Shown: positions 19,470-29,408, counted from the stretch's first letter. The stretch is 64,000 nucleotides of DNA from Bartonella koehlerae C-29 (GCF_000706625.1 NZ_KL407334.1:27115-91114), one strand, 5' to 3'. Program-made: numbers and translations. Notes: a model not told the origin generated them from the sequence alone.

Positions 19470-19964
19470 ATGAAAAAATCATGCGACGTAGCGATTTTAA
19501 TGGGCAGCCAATCGGATTGGCAAACGATGTGCCATAGTTCAGATATTTTAACCTGTCTTGGTATTTCTCATATTGCACATATTATCTCAGCCCACCGAAC
19601 TCCTGAACGACTTTACCAATTTGCGAAAGAAGCAAAAGCGGTAGGTTTTAAAGTTTTGATTGCTGGAGCTGGCGGTGCAGCGCATCTTCCTGGTATGCTA
19701 GCGGCACTCACTCCCCTTCCTGTTTTTGGAGTTCCAGTGCACTCACAATCTCTATCTGGTCAAGATTCTTTACTTTCAATTGTGCAAATGCCGGCAGGAA
19801 TACCGGTTGGAACGTTAGCAATTGGAAAAGCAGGAGCTATTAACGCAGCTCTTTTAGCGGCAGCAGTGATGGCAGTTTATGATGATCATTTAGCACAACG
19901 GTTAGACGATTGGCGTCAGAAACAAACAGCTAGTGTTGCGCAAACGCCTACAATTGAGGTTTAA
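19470..19964 (+). CDS. purE: N5-carboxyaminoimidazole ribonucleotide mutase PurE
   Basis: The 164-residue protein has the class I PurE motifs: [12 protein letters not shown] near the start, ISAHRTPER and [12 protein letters not shown]. It converts N5-CAIR to CAIR in purine synthesis. A ribosome site AAAGGATG precedes the ATG. The stop codon is followed by a single base before the purK start, so the pair is a tight operon making successive enzymes. Confidence 0.96.
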   Translation: MKKSCDVAILMGSQSDWQTMCHSSDILTCLGISHIAHIISAHRTPERLYQFAKEAKAVGFKVLIAGAGGAAHLPGMLAALTPLPVFGVPVHSQSLSGQDSLLSIVQMPAGIPVGTLAIGKAGAINAALLAAAVMAVYDDHLAQRLDDWRQKQTASVAQTPTIEV

Positions 19965-19965
19965 A

Positions 19966-21162
19966 ATGACGGACTCTTTTAACATTCTGTTCTCATCCAG
20001 CACATCCTCCTCACTCAGCACGTTCGCTTCACCCAATACATTCCCCTCATCCAACGTATCTTCTTCATCCAATATTCTCCCTTCGAGAAGCGTGATCGGT
20101 TTAATAGGTGGAGGACAGTTGGCGCGCATGTTAGCCATAGCAGCAGCAGAACTAGGATTTCGAACGGTTGTTTTTTGCCCTGAAACGGATTGCCCAGCGT
20201 CACAAACAACAAACGACCATATTGTTTCACCCTATGATGATTACTCAGCCTTAGATCATTTTATATCTCTGTGTGATGTTATAACCTATGAGTTTGAAAA
20301 TCTTTCCCTTCAAATGGTTCAATATGTAGAGAAAAGCAAGCCAGTTTATCCCTCTTCGAAGGCATTAGAGCTTACGCAAGATCGGCTTTTTGAGAAGCAA
20401 TTTCTGCAAAAGCAAGGCATCAAAACGACATCATGGTATGCTGTTGATGATATGTCTTCTCTGCTTTCGGGACTTTCCCAGTTAGGCGGTCGTGGTCTTT
20501 TGAAGACACGACGTTTTGGTTATGATGGAAAAAATCAGATGATGCTCAATCATCCCAGTGAAGAAGCCCTAGAGAAAGCATTTATGACTTTTAAGGAACA
20601 GGCATTGATTTTGGAAGAAATTGTTCCTTTTTTATCGGAAATTTCGGTTCTTTCGGCACGCACGAAACAAGGAGAACATATTTTTTATGATTGCCCTGAA
20701 AATCAGCATCAAAACGGCATTCTTTACAAATCATTTGTTCCATCACGTATTCCGTTTTCGGTACAGAAGGCAGCACAAGAAATAAGTGCAACGGTTATGG
20801 ATTCCTTAAAGTATGTAGGTATTCTTTGTATTGAATTTTTTGTCTTAATGGATGGAAGCCTTTTAGTGAATGAATTGGCGCCTCGTGTTCATAACTCTGG
20901 TCACTGGACGCAAAAGGCGTGCGTAACTTCACAATTTGAACAGCATATCCGTGCCATTTGCGGTCTTCCTTTAGGGAGCACATACCGACATAGCAATTGC
21001 GAGATGATCAATCTTCTTGGCAGCAATCTGCAAGATTTCAAATATTATCTCACACAAGAGCATACATCAGTCCACTTATATGGCAAAAGCTCTTTGCAGC
21101 CGACGCGCAAAATGGGGCATGTCATCCAATTAACGGGACCAGTTACTAAATCCAAACAGTAA
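19966..21162 (+). CDS. purK: N5-carboxyaminoimidazole ribonucleotide synthase PurK
   Basis: An ATP-grasp enzyme that carboxylates AIR with ATP and bicarbonate; the product goes to PurE. The NAD-like loop VIGLIGGGQLARML appears only at about residue 43, after a 30-residue Ser/Thr/Asn-rich leader, whereas in most PurK proteins this loop is within the first 15 residues. Further family strings are DRLFEKQFL, GRGLLKTRRFGYDGK and NELAPRVHNSGHWT. The length of 398 residues fits the family plus the insert. The chosen ATG follows the purE stop directly. Confidence 0.95.
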   Translation: MTDSFNILFSSSTSSSLSTFASPNTFPSSNVSSSSNILPSRSVIGLIGGGQLARMLAIAAAELGFRTVVFCPETDCPASQTTNDHIVSPYDDYSALDHFISLCDVITYEFENLSLQMVQYVEKSKPVYPSSKALELTQDRLFEKQFLQKQGIKTTSWYAVDDMSSLLSGLSQLGGRGLLKTRRFGYDGKNQMMLNHPSEEALEKAFMTFKEQALILEEIVPFLSEISVLSARTKQGEHIFYDCPENQHQNGILYKSFVPSRIPFSVQKAAQEISATVMDSLKYVGILCIEFFVLMDGSLLVNELAPRVHNSGHWTQKACVTSQFEQHIRAICGLPLGSTYRHSNCEMINLLGSNLQDFKYYLTQEHTSVHLYGKSSLQPTRKMGHVIQLTGPVTKSKQ

Positions 21163-22154
21163 CCCCAAACAGTAGCCTATGTGAGAAAGAATATATTTCA
21201 TTACACTGTTTGAACACAGGACAACAATTTTCAGGACTCTTCATACGCTTACTCTTGGTGTGCAAGGGAAGACGCAAAACAGCAGTATAGCTTTCCAACG
21301 GCACCTTCGAGCATTACCCTTAAAAGTTTTCTGTCAAAACACCTCATCAGATACAGCACTCCCAATATCACTCCACTATCTTCTCAAGAATAACACCCCA
21401 AAATCTTTCGTTCAGAGCATATTTCTCAGAACATCCCCCTAAAACAACTCTCACGCCTCCCCTGAAATATCTTCGAAAGCCTTACTCATCACCTTTAGCA
21501 ATACATAACCGATCACCGCGACTTAATTGCAAAGTGCAAACGAACAAATCGTCAGCCATAGCTTTTTCCAAACGTAACACTGCTTAATCCTGAGAAAAAT
21601 CTGACAAAAGCACGCACTCTTTCTCAAAGCAAACCAAGACTTTAAGGAGCATCATTCTGGACAAGACGTTAATCTCCCCTGTTACGCCAGCCTCCACAAC
21701 ACCCGTACAGCCCTCACGCTTCCCCAATGCTCCCAGCGCAAATTTTCCTCAGGAAATCTTTTCCAAAAACCTCTCTCACACCTCATCAGCCTACTTTTTG
21801 GTGGGCAAATTGCTCCTTATCCCAAGCTCTTTCAACATCCTGCACGGCTGAGAAGTTATAGGGAATTTGTAAGGGAAGATTACTTGACAAGAATAAGACT
21901 TCTTGTTAGAAATAAGGTAGATTTTTTTGTAATTTTCACTTATTCGTTGTGCTGATGAAGTGTTTTAATGCGTGCTATATTAAAGGTGCGTTTTTCTTTT
22001 GTGATTACAATGAAAAAGTGCATAACAAGATGTTATGACGCAATCACAGTCTTAGATACAGTGTTGTCTCTTACAGCGTGTGGCTATGAGAATGCGATTA
22101 GAGGCTTGAAGTTATGACATTGCGTTAGAGAAATATCTATCAACGGTGAGTATG
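21163..22154. other. Long upstream region of rpmJ
   Basis: About 1 kb without a gene. The left half is C/T-rich like the other dispersed repeats. The right half holds two palindromes, at 21887-21906 (ACAAGAA / TTCTTGT) and 22021-22037 (CATAACA / TGTTATG), that may be operator sites. TTGACA-like sequence at 21884 (ttgacaag) could belong to a promoter. Confidence 0.4.
21887..21906. promoter_or_regulatory. Palindrome with 7-bp arms upstream of rpmJ
   Basis: ACAAGAA-TAAGAC-TTCTTGT, directly overlapping a TTGACA-like element. The binding protein is unknown. Confidence 0.35.
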
Positions 22155-22280
22155 ATGAAAATTAAAAATTCGCTTAAAGCACTTAGGGAACGCCACCGTA
22201 ACAATCGTTTGGTGCGTCGCAAAGGTCGTGTTTATATCCTCAACAAAACGAATCCACGTTTTAGAGCGCGTCAAGGCTGA
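22155..22280 (+). CDS. rpmJ: 50S ribosomal protein L36 (cysteine-free type)
   Basis: A 41-residue basic protein, [18 protein letters not shown] followed by [18 protein letters not shown], is the YkgO-type L36 found as the only copy in many Rhizobiales. It lacks the zinc-binding cysteines of the other type. A second ATG lies immediately upstream (22152). It belongs to the large ribosomal subunit. A hairpin follows the stop. Confidence 0.95.
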   Translation: MKIKNSLKALRERHRNNRLVRRKGRVYILNKTNPRFRARQG

Positions 22281-22289
22281 TGGTTTTTG

Positions 22290-22320
22290 TGCCTGCTTTT
22301 TTGCAGGCATTAAACCTTTT
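22290..22320 (+). terminator. Probable terminator after rpmJ
   Basis: Stem TGCCTGC / GCAGGCA with a T6 loop, ten bases after the stop codon, followed by a T-rich stretch. Confidence 0.5.
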
Positions 22321-22391
22321 TGGTCTTTTGGAAATTTGTTTTTGCATCGCCAATCGGTTGGTTGGTCCCTCATTTTTGAAGATTTGTTTTT

Positions 22392-23189
22392 ATGAAGTTT
22401 TTTATTTTTTTAAAAACTTTACAATTACGCAGCTTTTGTATTTTTCAACAAATTTTTTTGCTTTTTTTTACGGTTTTTTTTATTATTTTTGTAAGCAATC
22501 TTTGTTTTATTTCTCGCGGATACGGGCAAAATCCTCCTTCACTTCCTGAGGAATCTCCTTCTCCACAATTGCTTTTGCCCTTAGATGATCTGATCCCCAA
22601 CGATTCTGCCTCAACACCAACTGAGCCTGATTCTGATTCGGCAGCAACCATTCTTGAAAATTTTGACGCCGCCCACCAGTCCCATACCCAGAGAGCTGAA
22701 CAACAAAAAGAAGTAGAAGTTTTACGCTTACTCAAAGAATTGAAATTTTGTGCTGATGTTGAAAAAGCAAGAAAGATCAGTCGGCAACTTCAGCGTTTAT
22801 GGTCACAATCGGGCAGTGAGACAATTGATCTTTTGATGTTATGGGCAGAAAATGCTATTAATGCTGACAATTATGGTCTTGCTCTTGATTATATTGACAA
22901 TGCTCTTGCACTTTCACCGACTTACGCTGAAGGTTGGGTAAGGCGCGCTTGGGTGCATATTCAACTGAGTGATTTTAAACTTGCCATGCTTGACCTGCAT
23001 CATGCTCTAAAACTCGAACCGCGCAATTATATAGCATTTTTTGAGCTTGGAATTACTATGGAAGCAACGGAACGTCCAAAGCTTGCACTCAAAGCTTATG
23101 AAACAGCACTAAAATATTATCCGCAAATGCAAAAACTACAAAAGCGCATTGAAGAGCTTTTAAACAAGCAATCACCGCAAGCTCTTTAA
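22392..23189 (+). CDS. Exported tetratricopeptide-repeat protein
   Basis: The 265-residue protein begins with a long hydrophobic stretch (about residues 18-43, ending SRGYGQ) that looks like a signal peptide or anchor. A Pro/Ser-rich linker follows, then at least three TPR units from about residue 145 on: ALDYIDNALALSPTYAEGW, AMLDLHHALKLEPRNYIAF and ALKAYETALKYYPQM. It is likely a periplasmic scaffold for protein contacts; no partner is evident. It follows rpmJ, and the last third of the gene is duplicated just downstream. Confidence 0.8.
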   Translation: MKFFIFLKTLQLRSFCIFQQIFLLFFTVFFIIFVSNLCFISRGYGQNPPSLPEESPSPQLLLPLDDLIPNDSASTPTEPDSDSAATILENFDAAHQSHTQRAEQQKEVEVLRLLKELKFCADVEKARKISRQLQRLWSQSGSETIDLLMLWAENAINADNYGLALDYIDNALALSPTYAEGWVRRAWVHIQLSDFKLAMLDLHHALKLEPRNYIAFFELGITMEATERPKLALKAYETALKYYPQMQKLQKRIEELLNKQSPQAL

Positions 23190-23261
23190 ATTTACCCCTG
23201 AAAACTAGTGATTACATCCTTGTGCTTTTACCAACTTATACTGAAAACTGAAGCGGAGGTG

Positions 23262-23510
23262 CTTGTGCATATTCAACTGAGTGATTTTAAACTTGCCATG
23301 CTTGACCTGCATCATGCTCTAAAACTCGAACCGCGCTAATTATAGAGCATTTGAGCTTGGAGGTTACTATGGAAGCAACACAACCACCAAAGTTTGCATT
23401 CAAAGCCTATGAAAGAGCACTGGAATATTACCCACAAATGCAAAAGCTAAAAAAGCACTTTAATGTGCTTTTAGACGAGCAATCACCGCAAGTTCACTTA
23501 CTCCCTTAAG
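23262..23510 (+). pseudogene. Tandem partial copy of the TPR gene 3' end
   Basis: From gtgcatattcaactgagtg onward this segment repeats the final 240 bp of the preceding gene at an offset of 312 bp. A stop (cgc-taa) and single-base losses break the frame. No start codon or ribosome site is suitable. Confidence 0.85.
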
Positions 23511-23734
23511 AGTGGAATGCTCTTCTCCTTCTTTTTTCATTTTGAGCGAAAGTTTTCATATTCTATAAATAATATGTTTTTAACCAAGGATCATAATATA
23601 GATGAGGTTTTTATCAAACCATTTTGAATATTCACTATTTGATTTTCATTTTGAGAATAATAATGGCAAAGAAAGTACAAGAAAAGAATTGCATGCAAAA
23701 TCATTTTCTCTCTAGCTGAAGACTTCAAACTGTC

Positions 23735-23895
23735 TTATAATAAGAACGGTGTTCTACGCTTCGCGACAGGAAATAATGTATTCCTGAGACCTTAGTGATT
23801 TCCAAGGGAGCTGTCCCTGATTAAGCTCGTGGGCTTTTTCATATGGCGCCCACCTATTTTTGTAGGTTCCCGGGGATCAACTTTTTCCATCGGTT
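23735..23895 (+). ncRNA. ssrS: Probable 6S RNA
   Basis: A structured stretch directly upstream of fthC, the usual place of ssrS in proteobacteria. It contains attcctgagacc, a small hairpin GGGA-GCTG-TCCC, a strong hairpin GTGGGC...GCCCAC, and CCTA-TTTTTG-TAGG followed by ttcccgggg. 6S RNA mimics an open promoter and sequesters RNA polymerase in stationary phase. The call rests on position and hairpin pattern. Boundaries are approximate and no covariance search was possible. Confidence 0.6.
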
Positions 23896-24092
23896 GTTGT
23901 GGATCACCACTTTTGCACAAATGCAACAAGATGGTATTGTCCTTTGGAGCTTCTTTGCATTAAAATCGTGGGCTTTTTCATATGGCACCCACCTATTTTT
24001 GTAGGTTCCCAGGGATCAACTTTTTTCATCGGTTGTTGTGAATCATCACTTTTTGCACAAATGTAGCAAAATGGTATCGTCCTTTTTGGCGG
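23826..24092. repeat. Tandem repeat of the 3' half of the probable 6S RNA
   Basis: Two copies about 125 bp long, starting at 23826 and 23967 (offset 141 bp), share the GTGGGC/GCCCAC hairpin, the CCTA/TAGG hairpin and the following gatcaacttttt...ggttgttgtg. Differences are about one in ten bases. The copy nearer fthC lacks the 5' half. Confidence 0.85.
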
Positions 24093-24194
24093 GGGGAAAA
24101 TCATTTTGATCTTTTTAAGAGATTTATGAGAGCTAGCTTTAGAATAGCTTATTTTATTACACCTTTTCGCCATTTATGAAATAATTGAGAAATA

Positions 24195-24803
24195 ATGACC
24201 CAAGACACAAAAACCGCGCAATCTGTCTCATCGATTCGCTCACAGTTACGCAAGAGCGGCTTATCCAAACGCGATGCACTCTCAGCACAAGAGCGGGATG
24301 TTTTTTCGCAGCAAGCTTGTTCTCACCTGATGCATCTCCTTGAACAAAGGGGGGAAGATTTTTCACGTATGATTCTAGCGGGTTATTGGCCAATCAAATC
24401 AGAAATCGATCCACGTCCTTTATTCGATTGCATAAGAGCGCGTGGTGGAAGTTTAGCATTACCGGCAGTGCTTGATTCCACTACCATGGTTTTTCGTACA
24501 TTTTCACAAAACACGGTTTTAAAGCCTATGCGCTTTGTCACATTGGGTCCTGGTGCAGAAAATGCAGTTGTTGTTCCAAGCCTTATTCTCGTCCCCCTTT
24601 CAGCGTTTGATAGTCAATGTCACCGTCTTGGCTATGGAGGAGGCTACTATGATCGTGCTATTGAAAGTCTTCAAAAACAAGGGCATCAAATTACTTTATT
24701 GGGTTTAGGCTTTTCGTGCCAGGAAGTTATTTCCATTCCTCATGCAGAACATGATCTGATAGTAGAGGGCGTTTTTACAGAAAAGGGTTTCTTAAAACGC
24801 TAA
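24195..24803 (+). CDS. fthC: 5-formyltetrahydrofolate cyclo-ligase
   Basis: The 202-residue protein ends with the family block LILVPLSAFDSQCHRLGYGG then GYYDRAIE, which binds ATP and folate. It converts 5-formyl-THF to 5,10-methenyl-THF with ATP. The N-terminal SIRSQLRKSGLSKRDALS also fits. Location downstream of a probable 6S RNA mirrors the ssrS-ygfA arrangement of many proteobacteria. ymdB follows by three bases. Confidence 0.95.
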   Translation: MTQDTKTAQSVSSIRSQLRKSGLSKRDALSAQERDVFSQQACSHLMHLLEQRGEDFSRMILAGYWPIKSEIDPRPLFDCIRARGGSLALPAVLDSTTMVFRTFSQNTVLKPMRFVTLGPGAENAVVVPSLILVPLSAFDSQCHRLGYGGGYYDRAIESLQKQGHQITLLGLGFSCQEVISIPHAEHDLIVEGVFTEKGFLKR

Positions 24804-24806
24804 AGT

Positions 24807-25643
24807 ATGATTAAAACGCTCATGCGTTTTTTATTTTTAGGTGACATTGTTGGAGAAACGGGTTGTAGCGCTGTTTTTGCAAAGCTTCCAGGGCTTATTA
24901 AAAAATGGCAGCTTGATTTTGTTGTGGTGAACGGTGAAAACGCCTCTGGTGGTTTTGGGATCACGCAAGAGACTTATCAAGATCTTTTAATGGCAGGTGT
25001 TGATGTTGTAACCACAGGAAACCATGCTTTTGCACGCAGAGAAATAATGCGCTATATACATGAGAATGATCGTTTTTTACGTCCAGCCAATTTTTCTAAT
25101 GAAACTCCAGGAAAAGGTTCAGGTGTTTTTACGGCAAAGAACGGAGCGCGTGTTCTTGTAGCAAATTTTTTGGGACGTGTTTTTATGCCGTGTAAAGTTG
25201 ATGATCCGTTTGAAATGGCTGAAAAGATTCTTCTTGCCTGTTCTTTGAGAGAGCAAGCAGATGCGATTATTTTTGACTTTCACGCAGAAACGACGAGTGA
25301 GAAGCAATGTTTTGGTCATTTTCTTGATGGTCGTGCCAGCGTTATTGTAGGTACTCACACGCACACTCCAACAGCTGACGCGCAAATTTTAGAAGGCGGC
25401 ACTGCTTATTTATCGGATGCGGGGATGTGCGGAGACTACAATTCATCTCTTGGAATGGATAAGGAAGAACCTTTACACCGTTTTCTTTATAAGAAGAAGC
25501 AAGATCGTTATGAGCCAGCGCGAGGTCCTGCAACACTTTGCGGTTTAGCGGTTGAGATTTCAGAGAAAACAGGTTTAGCAGCAAAGGTCTCACCGGTACG
25601 GATTGGTCCCCATTTAAAGCCTGAGAGTCCAGATTTTTGGTAA
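24807..25643 (+). CDS. YmdB-family metallophosphoesterase
   Basis: The protein shows the TIGR00282 pattern: FLFLGDIVGETG at the start, VVNGENASGGFGI, TTGNHAF, IFDFHAETTSEK, GTHTHTPTADAQIL and YLSDAGMCGDYNSSLGMDKE. The Asp, Asn, Glu and His residues build a di-metal phosphodiesterase site. Relatives hydrolyse 2',3'-cyclic nucleotides. It is probably co-transcribed with fthC. The ATG at 24822 (MRFLFLGD) is an alternative start; neither has a good ribosome site. Confidence 0.93.
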   Translation: MIKTLMRFLFLGDIVGETGCSAVFAKLPGLIKKWQLDFVVVNGENASGGFGITQETYQDLLMAGVDVVTTGNHAFARREIMRYIHENDRFLRPANFSNETPGKGSGVFTAKNGARVLVANFLGRVFMPCKVDDPFEMAEKILLACSLREQADAIIFDFHAETTSEKQCFGHFLDGRASVIVGTHTHTPTADAQILEGGTAYLSDAGMCGDYNSSLGMDKEEPLHRFLYKKKQDRYEPARGPATLCGLAVEISEKTGLAAKVSPVRIGPHLKPESPDFW

Positions 25644-25965
25644 CCCCCTTTGCCCACTTCGGGGATTTGGGGAGGAGAAAGCTTCTTCTACGGTGATTCC
25701 TTAGTTCATTCTTTGAGGGGTTTTCTTTTCAAGTTTTTCTCCCTTGAATACCATTTTTCAAGGTGAAAATCTGACAGATGACCATCCTCCACGATAATTT
25801 TTTTAAAGAGCTGCCTCATCTTCGATGGAAAACCTTTCTGGAGCGACGTTTCTTAGGGCACCCCTCTTCGAAAGAAAGTGCTTAATAAAAGGAAGGAGAG
25901 AGCTTGAAGAAACTACACTAAGACAGGGATAAACCCCGAAGGGAGTGAAAAGAGTAAAAAGGAAA
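25644..25965. other. Gap between convergent ymdB and murA
   Basis: About 320 bp without a gene. Weak C/G-rich inverted stretches (cccc...gggg) just after ymdB and just after murA could aid termination. Confidence 0.35.
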
Positions 25966-27261
25966 TTATACTGTTATGCGTTGAATGGTAGCCCCACAAC
26001 GTGCTAATTTTTCTTCCAACCTCTCAAACCCGCGATCAAGATGATACACACGATTGACGGTAGTTTTTCCTTTTGCAGCAAGCGCGGCGATAACAAGAGA
26101 GACAGAGGCACGCAAATCGGTTGCCATTACTGGTGCACCTTGTAGGCTCTCTGTTCCAGAGATAGTTGCTGTCCGACCATCGAGCTTTATTTTCGCGCCC
26201 AAACGAGAGAGTTCCTGCACATGCATGAAGCGATTTTCGAAAATTGTTTCGGTAATATGAGAGGTTCCTTGAGCACGTGTCATCAGAGCCATGAATTGGG
26301 CTTGGAGATCTGTTGGGAAAGCAGGATAAGGACCTGTTTTAATATCGACGGGCATTATTTTTGTTTGCCGTGGATTTCTTTTAAGGTGAATTTCTTGAGG
26401 TTTAATTTCGATATCGAGGCCAGTTTTTTGGAGGATCTTAAGCACCTGTGTAAGATGGTGAGAGTTAGCATTTTTGAGCACCACATCGCCCCCTGTCATA
26501 GCAACAGCCATTGCATAAGTTCCAGCTTCGATTCGATCAGGGATGACAGAGATTCTTGTTCCCTTAAGTTTTTCAACACCCTCGATGATAAGAGTTTTTG
26601 TTTCTTCACCGGTTATTTTTGCTCCCATTGCATTAAGGGCTTGAACAAGATTTGTCACCTCAGGTTCACAAGCAGCATTTTCGAGGACGGTTGTTCCATT
26701 TGCGGTTGCTGCAGCCATGATCATAACGTGCGTTCCACCGACAGTGACTTTAGGAAAACGATAGTGAGCACCTTTTAATTCTTTTGGGACCTTAGCATGA
26801 ACATATCCATTTTCGATAGTAATACGAGCGCCTAAAGCTTTGAGTCCCTCGAGGATAAAATCAACAGGCCTTGTTCCGATAGCACACCCTCCTGGCAGTG
26901 AAACATAGGCCTCTCGGCATCGTGCGAGCAATGGCCCGATCACCCAAAAGCTTGCACGCATTTTTCGAACGAGATCGTATGGTGCATATGTTGTGGTTAT
27001 TTTTTGTGCGGTAAAATGAATTGTTCTTGAATGAATACAATCGGTATGGTTTTTTTGCCCATCGACGGCATATCCGACACCATGATTATTGAGGATACGG
27101 ATTAACAGCTCGATATCAGCGAGATGGGGGATATTGTCTAAAGAAAGGGTCTCTTCGGTGAGCAAAGCAGCAATCATAAGAGGCAATGCAGCATTTTTTG
27201 CCCCTGAGATAGGAATAGTACCTTTCAGTTTTTTCCCCCCAACAATTTCAATAGAATCCAT
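25966..27261 (-). CDS. murA: UDP-N-acetylglucosamine 1-carboxyvinyltransferase MurA
   Basis: The 431-residue enzyme starts MDSIEIVGGKKLKG behind AAGGAAAG and carries GAKNAALPLM, the loop LPGGCAIGTRPVD with the catalytic, fosfomycin-sensitive cysteine, and the C-terminal DLRASVSLVIAALAAKG. It transfers enolpyruvate from PEP to UDP-GlcNAc, the first committed step of peptidoglycan synthesis. Length and motifs are normal. Confidence 0.97.
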   Translation of the reverse strand: MDSIEIVGGKKLKGTIPISGAKNAALPLMIAALLTEETLSLDNIPHLADIELLIRILNNHGVGYAVDGQKNHTDCIHSRTIHFTAQKITTTYAPYDLVRKMRASFWVIGPLLARCREAYVSLPGGCAIGTRPVDFILEGLKALGARITIENGYVHAKVPKELKGAHYRFPKVTVGGTHVMIMAAATANGTTVLENAACEPEVTNLVQALNAMGAKITGEETKTLIIEGVEKLKGTRISVIPDRIEAGTYAMAVAMTGGDVVLKNANSHHLTQVLKILQKTGLDIEIKPQEIHLKRNPRQTKIMPVDIKTGPYPAFPTDLQAQFMALMTRAQGTSHITETIFENRFMHVQELSRLGAKIKLDGRTATISGTESLQGAPVMATDLRASVSLVIAALAAKGKTTVNRVYHLDRGFERLEEKLARCGATIQRITV

Positions 27262-27412
27262 AGTACTTTCCTTCTTTTGCTTTGCATTCCCCCTTCGAAA
27301 GCTTTTGCTTCCTTAGGAATTTATTGTTCGTGATGGTTTTAGAACGAATCCCAAACTTTAGAACGAATCATGAAGAAATTTGGTTGCAAAGAAGCCGTAA
27401 AAGGCATTCTTT

Positions 27413-27565
27413 TTAGGGTTCTGTTTGCGCCCTTTTTCGACTTTGCTCTTTTCGACGTTTTAAGTTTTGGCGCAATTGTTGCGCCAATCTTTCCTGACGT
27501 TGTTTTTGTTTTTGTTCTTGATGATTCATTTTCTCTTGCTTTTGGTTTTGATACATTTGTGTCAT
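27413..27565 (-). CDS. Small basic protein, conserved next to murA in Rhizobiales
   Basis: About 50 residues, dominated by Gln, Lys and Arg, ending ERLAQQLRQNLKRRKEQ followed by SRKRAQ. Tiny proteins with a terminal 'RLxxALRxNLxRRKxQ' are commonly encoded beside murA in rhizobia. I place the start at MTQMYQ (AAAGG upstream) rather than 13 codons earlier. Function unknown; it is probably helical. Confidence 0.65.
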   Translation of the reverse strand: MTQMYQNQKQEKMNHQEQKQKQRQERLAQQLRQNLKRRKEQSRKRAQTEP

Positions 27566-27734
27566 TGCACAGCCTTTTGAGGAGTCTTGAGCATTTTTAA
27601 GCAATCCATTACTATTTATATAAAGAAAGAAAATACGTCATGACACAAGACGTATTTTCTTTCAAGAATGCATAAATGCTCTCTTGCCTATTTTATGACA
27701 ATATGGCACAAGGCAGCGCAGGAATTGAAAAAGT

Positions 27735-27809
<75 letters not shown>

Positions 27810-27894
27810 TTGTTTAGCGGTTTTCTTGCGCGCAATCTAGTAACACTCTTGTAAACTTTTGTTTCGGTATTTTCTGTGGGTTTTTAGTACTGCG

Positions 27895-28638
27895 CTAATC
27901 CGCCTCTTTTCTTTCCCTTCCTATACTTTGTTTTGCCTTTTCTGCCCCGGAGAGACCTCTCCTCTCACACGCCTGCCGGCTTATACTCTCCTCTGAATCA
28001 TTTTGGCTTCTCACGCTTTCTGCTGTTTTGGCACCCTGAATTTGTTGCACCATAATTTCCAAAGCCTCATTAAAATGGTTAATCTCACTTTCCAGTTTGC
28101 GAATATAGGCTTCGTCACGATAAGCGCGTTTAATCAAAGGCGGCATATCAGGCCAATAGAGCATCAAATCGATCCATTCGCGTTGGGCGATCCATAATCC
28201 TCCCTGACATTGCGCTTTATGCTCTGCGGGAAAACTTTTTTGCGTAAAATGCGGGATCAAGATTTCAGGTTTTTTTGTTTTAATTTCCAAGAGTCCATTT
28301 GTTCCAATAAAAGCATCGGGAGAAAACCCTTTCATGCGATCATCAGCCAGAACAAAACCAACAGACTGAGGCTCAGTATGCGTGAGTGTAGCATAAAGCT
28401 CGCGTGCAATTGGTTCCAATTCTGTACCGCGGCGCATGGAAAGCGTTGTTGCCTCTTCGACGACTTTTCCGGTGATTCTTTCTCCCGCGAGTTTTCTCAT
28501 AACAGCATGATATTTTGAGGTTTTTTGCCCCTGTTTTTTTTGTGCCATCACCATTTCAAACAAAGACGCCGTAATCAAGCCATTGCGCACCTGATGCCAT
28601 TGCTCTGTTCCTTGAATACAATCGATAATAATTGGCAT
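27895..28638 (-). CDS. YqaJ-type phage recombination exonuclease
   Basis: The first 150 residues match the YqaJ/lambda exonuclease fold: GTEQWHQVRNGLITASLF at the start, and the catalytic SPDAFIGTNGLLEIKTKK supplying the Asp...Glu-x-Lys of this nuclease family. It would chew double-stranded ends to give single strands for annealing. Start at MPIIIDC, preceded by GGGGAG. The C-terminal 60 residues are charged and low in complexity. No Bet/Erf annealing partner is visible nearby. Confidence 0.88.
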   Translation of the reverse strand: MPIIIDCIQGTEQWHQVRNGLITASLFEMVMAQKKQGQKTSKYHAVMRKLAGERITGKVVEEATTLSMRRGTELEPIARELYATLTHTEPQSVGFVLADDRMKGFSPDAFIGTNGLLEIKTKKPEILIPHFTQKSFPAEHKAQCQGGLWIAQREWIDLMLYWPDMPPLIKRAYRDEAYIRKLESEINHFNEALEIMVQQIQGAKTAESVRSQNDSEESISRQACERRGLSGAEKAKQSIGRERKEAD

Positions 28639-29408
28639 ATTATTCTCCCCTGATTTTTGAAGCATCTTTACTCTTTAAAAAGACTTGAAGAAGTCTTTTT
28701 TATAAAGCAGCACCTCTTTCGAAACCCATCCGCTATTTCCAATATTTTTGAAACATTGTGCGATATGATCCCCCTGCAAACATGGGCCCGCATCCCCACG
28801 GATGCACTGCACCTCTCCCCAGCATAAACACTTTCCCCTTAGCTGCCCCACCTAGACGCTCCCCCCCAGAAAAACTAATAACTTCTCTGTTCTGCTATAA
28901 AAGCCCCAAGAATCTTCGATCCAAAAAACTTTCAGTCCAAAGAAACTTCAGTCTGAAGGGCTTTCTCCCTTGTCACTAACCTCGCAATCTCTGCCTCCTC
29001 CATCAAACACAATACAGCTTTTCCCAAAACACCTCAGACATAAAGCATTTTGAGTATTTTTCATGCTTATCTTAAAGAGCTATCGATCAAATCACAGAGG
29101 ATTTCTAAGTCTACGTCCTTACTTCATTGACTCAACATGATCCCTCCTCAATAAAGTCTACATTTCCCCATGGACGCTCTGCACCTCTCCCCAACATACA
29201 CCCCCGTAGCCGCCCCACCTAAACACTCTCTCAGAAAAACCAAGTAACTTCTCTGTTCTGTTATAAAAGCTCCAAGAATCTTCGATCCGCAGAATCTCCA
29301 CCCTAAAGAACTTTTAATCTGAAGGACTTAAGGACTTTTAGCTAGCCACATCTTCAATCTGAAGAATTCTAATGGCTTTTTTTCCTGAGCTTCTATGACA
29401 AAAGATTT
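28639..29408. repeat. Intergenic tandem repeat (offset about 372 bp)
   Basis: Blocks at about 28785-28970 and 29160-29335 share ctgcacctctcccca, cttctctgtt and ccaagaatcttcgatcc. The frame at 28758-28979 lies inside the first block and is not credible as a gene. Confidence 0.75.

Noticed and set aside
22021..22037. CATAACA/TGTTATG palindrome as a Zur box for the zinc-free L36 gene
   Set aside because: The half-sites are in the opposite order to known Zur operators (TGTTAT...ATAACA), so the link is unsupported.
23826..24092. Tandem hairpin repeats as a CRISPR array
   Set aside because: Only two 125-bp copies, no short repeat-spacer periodicity and no cas genes.
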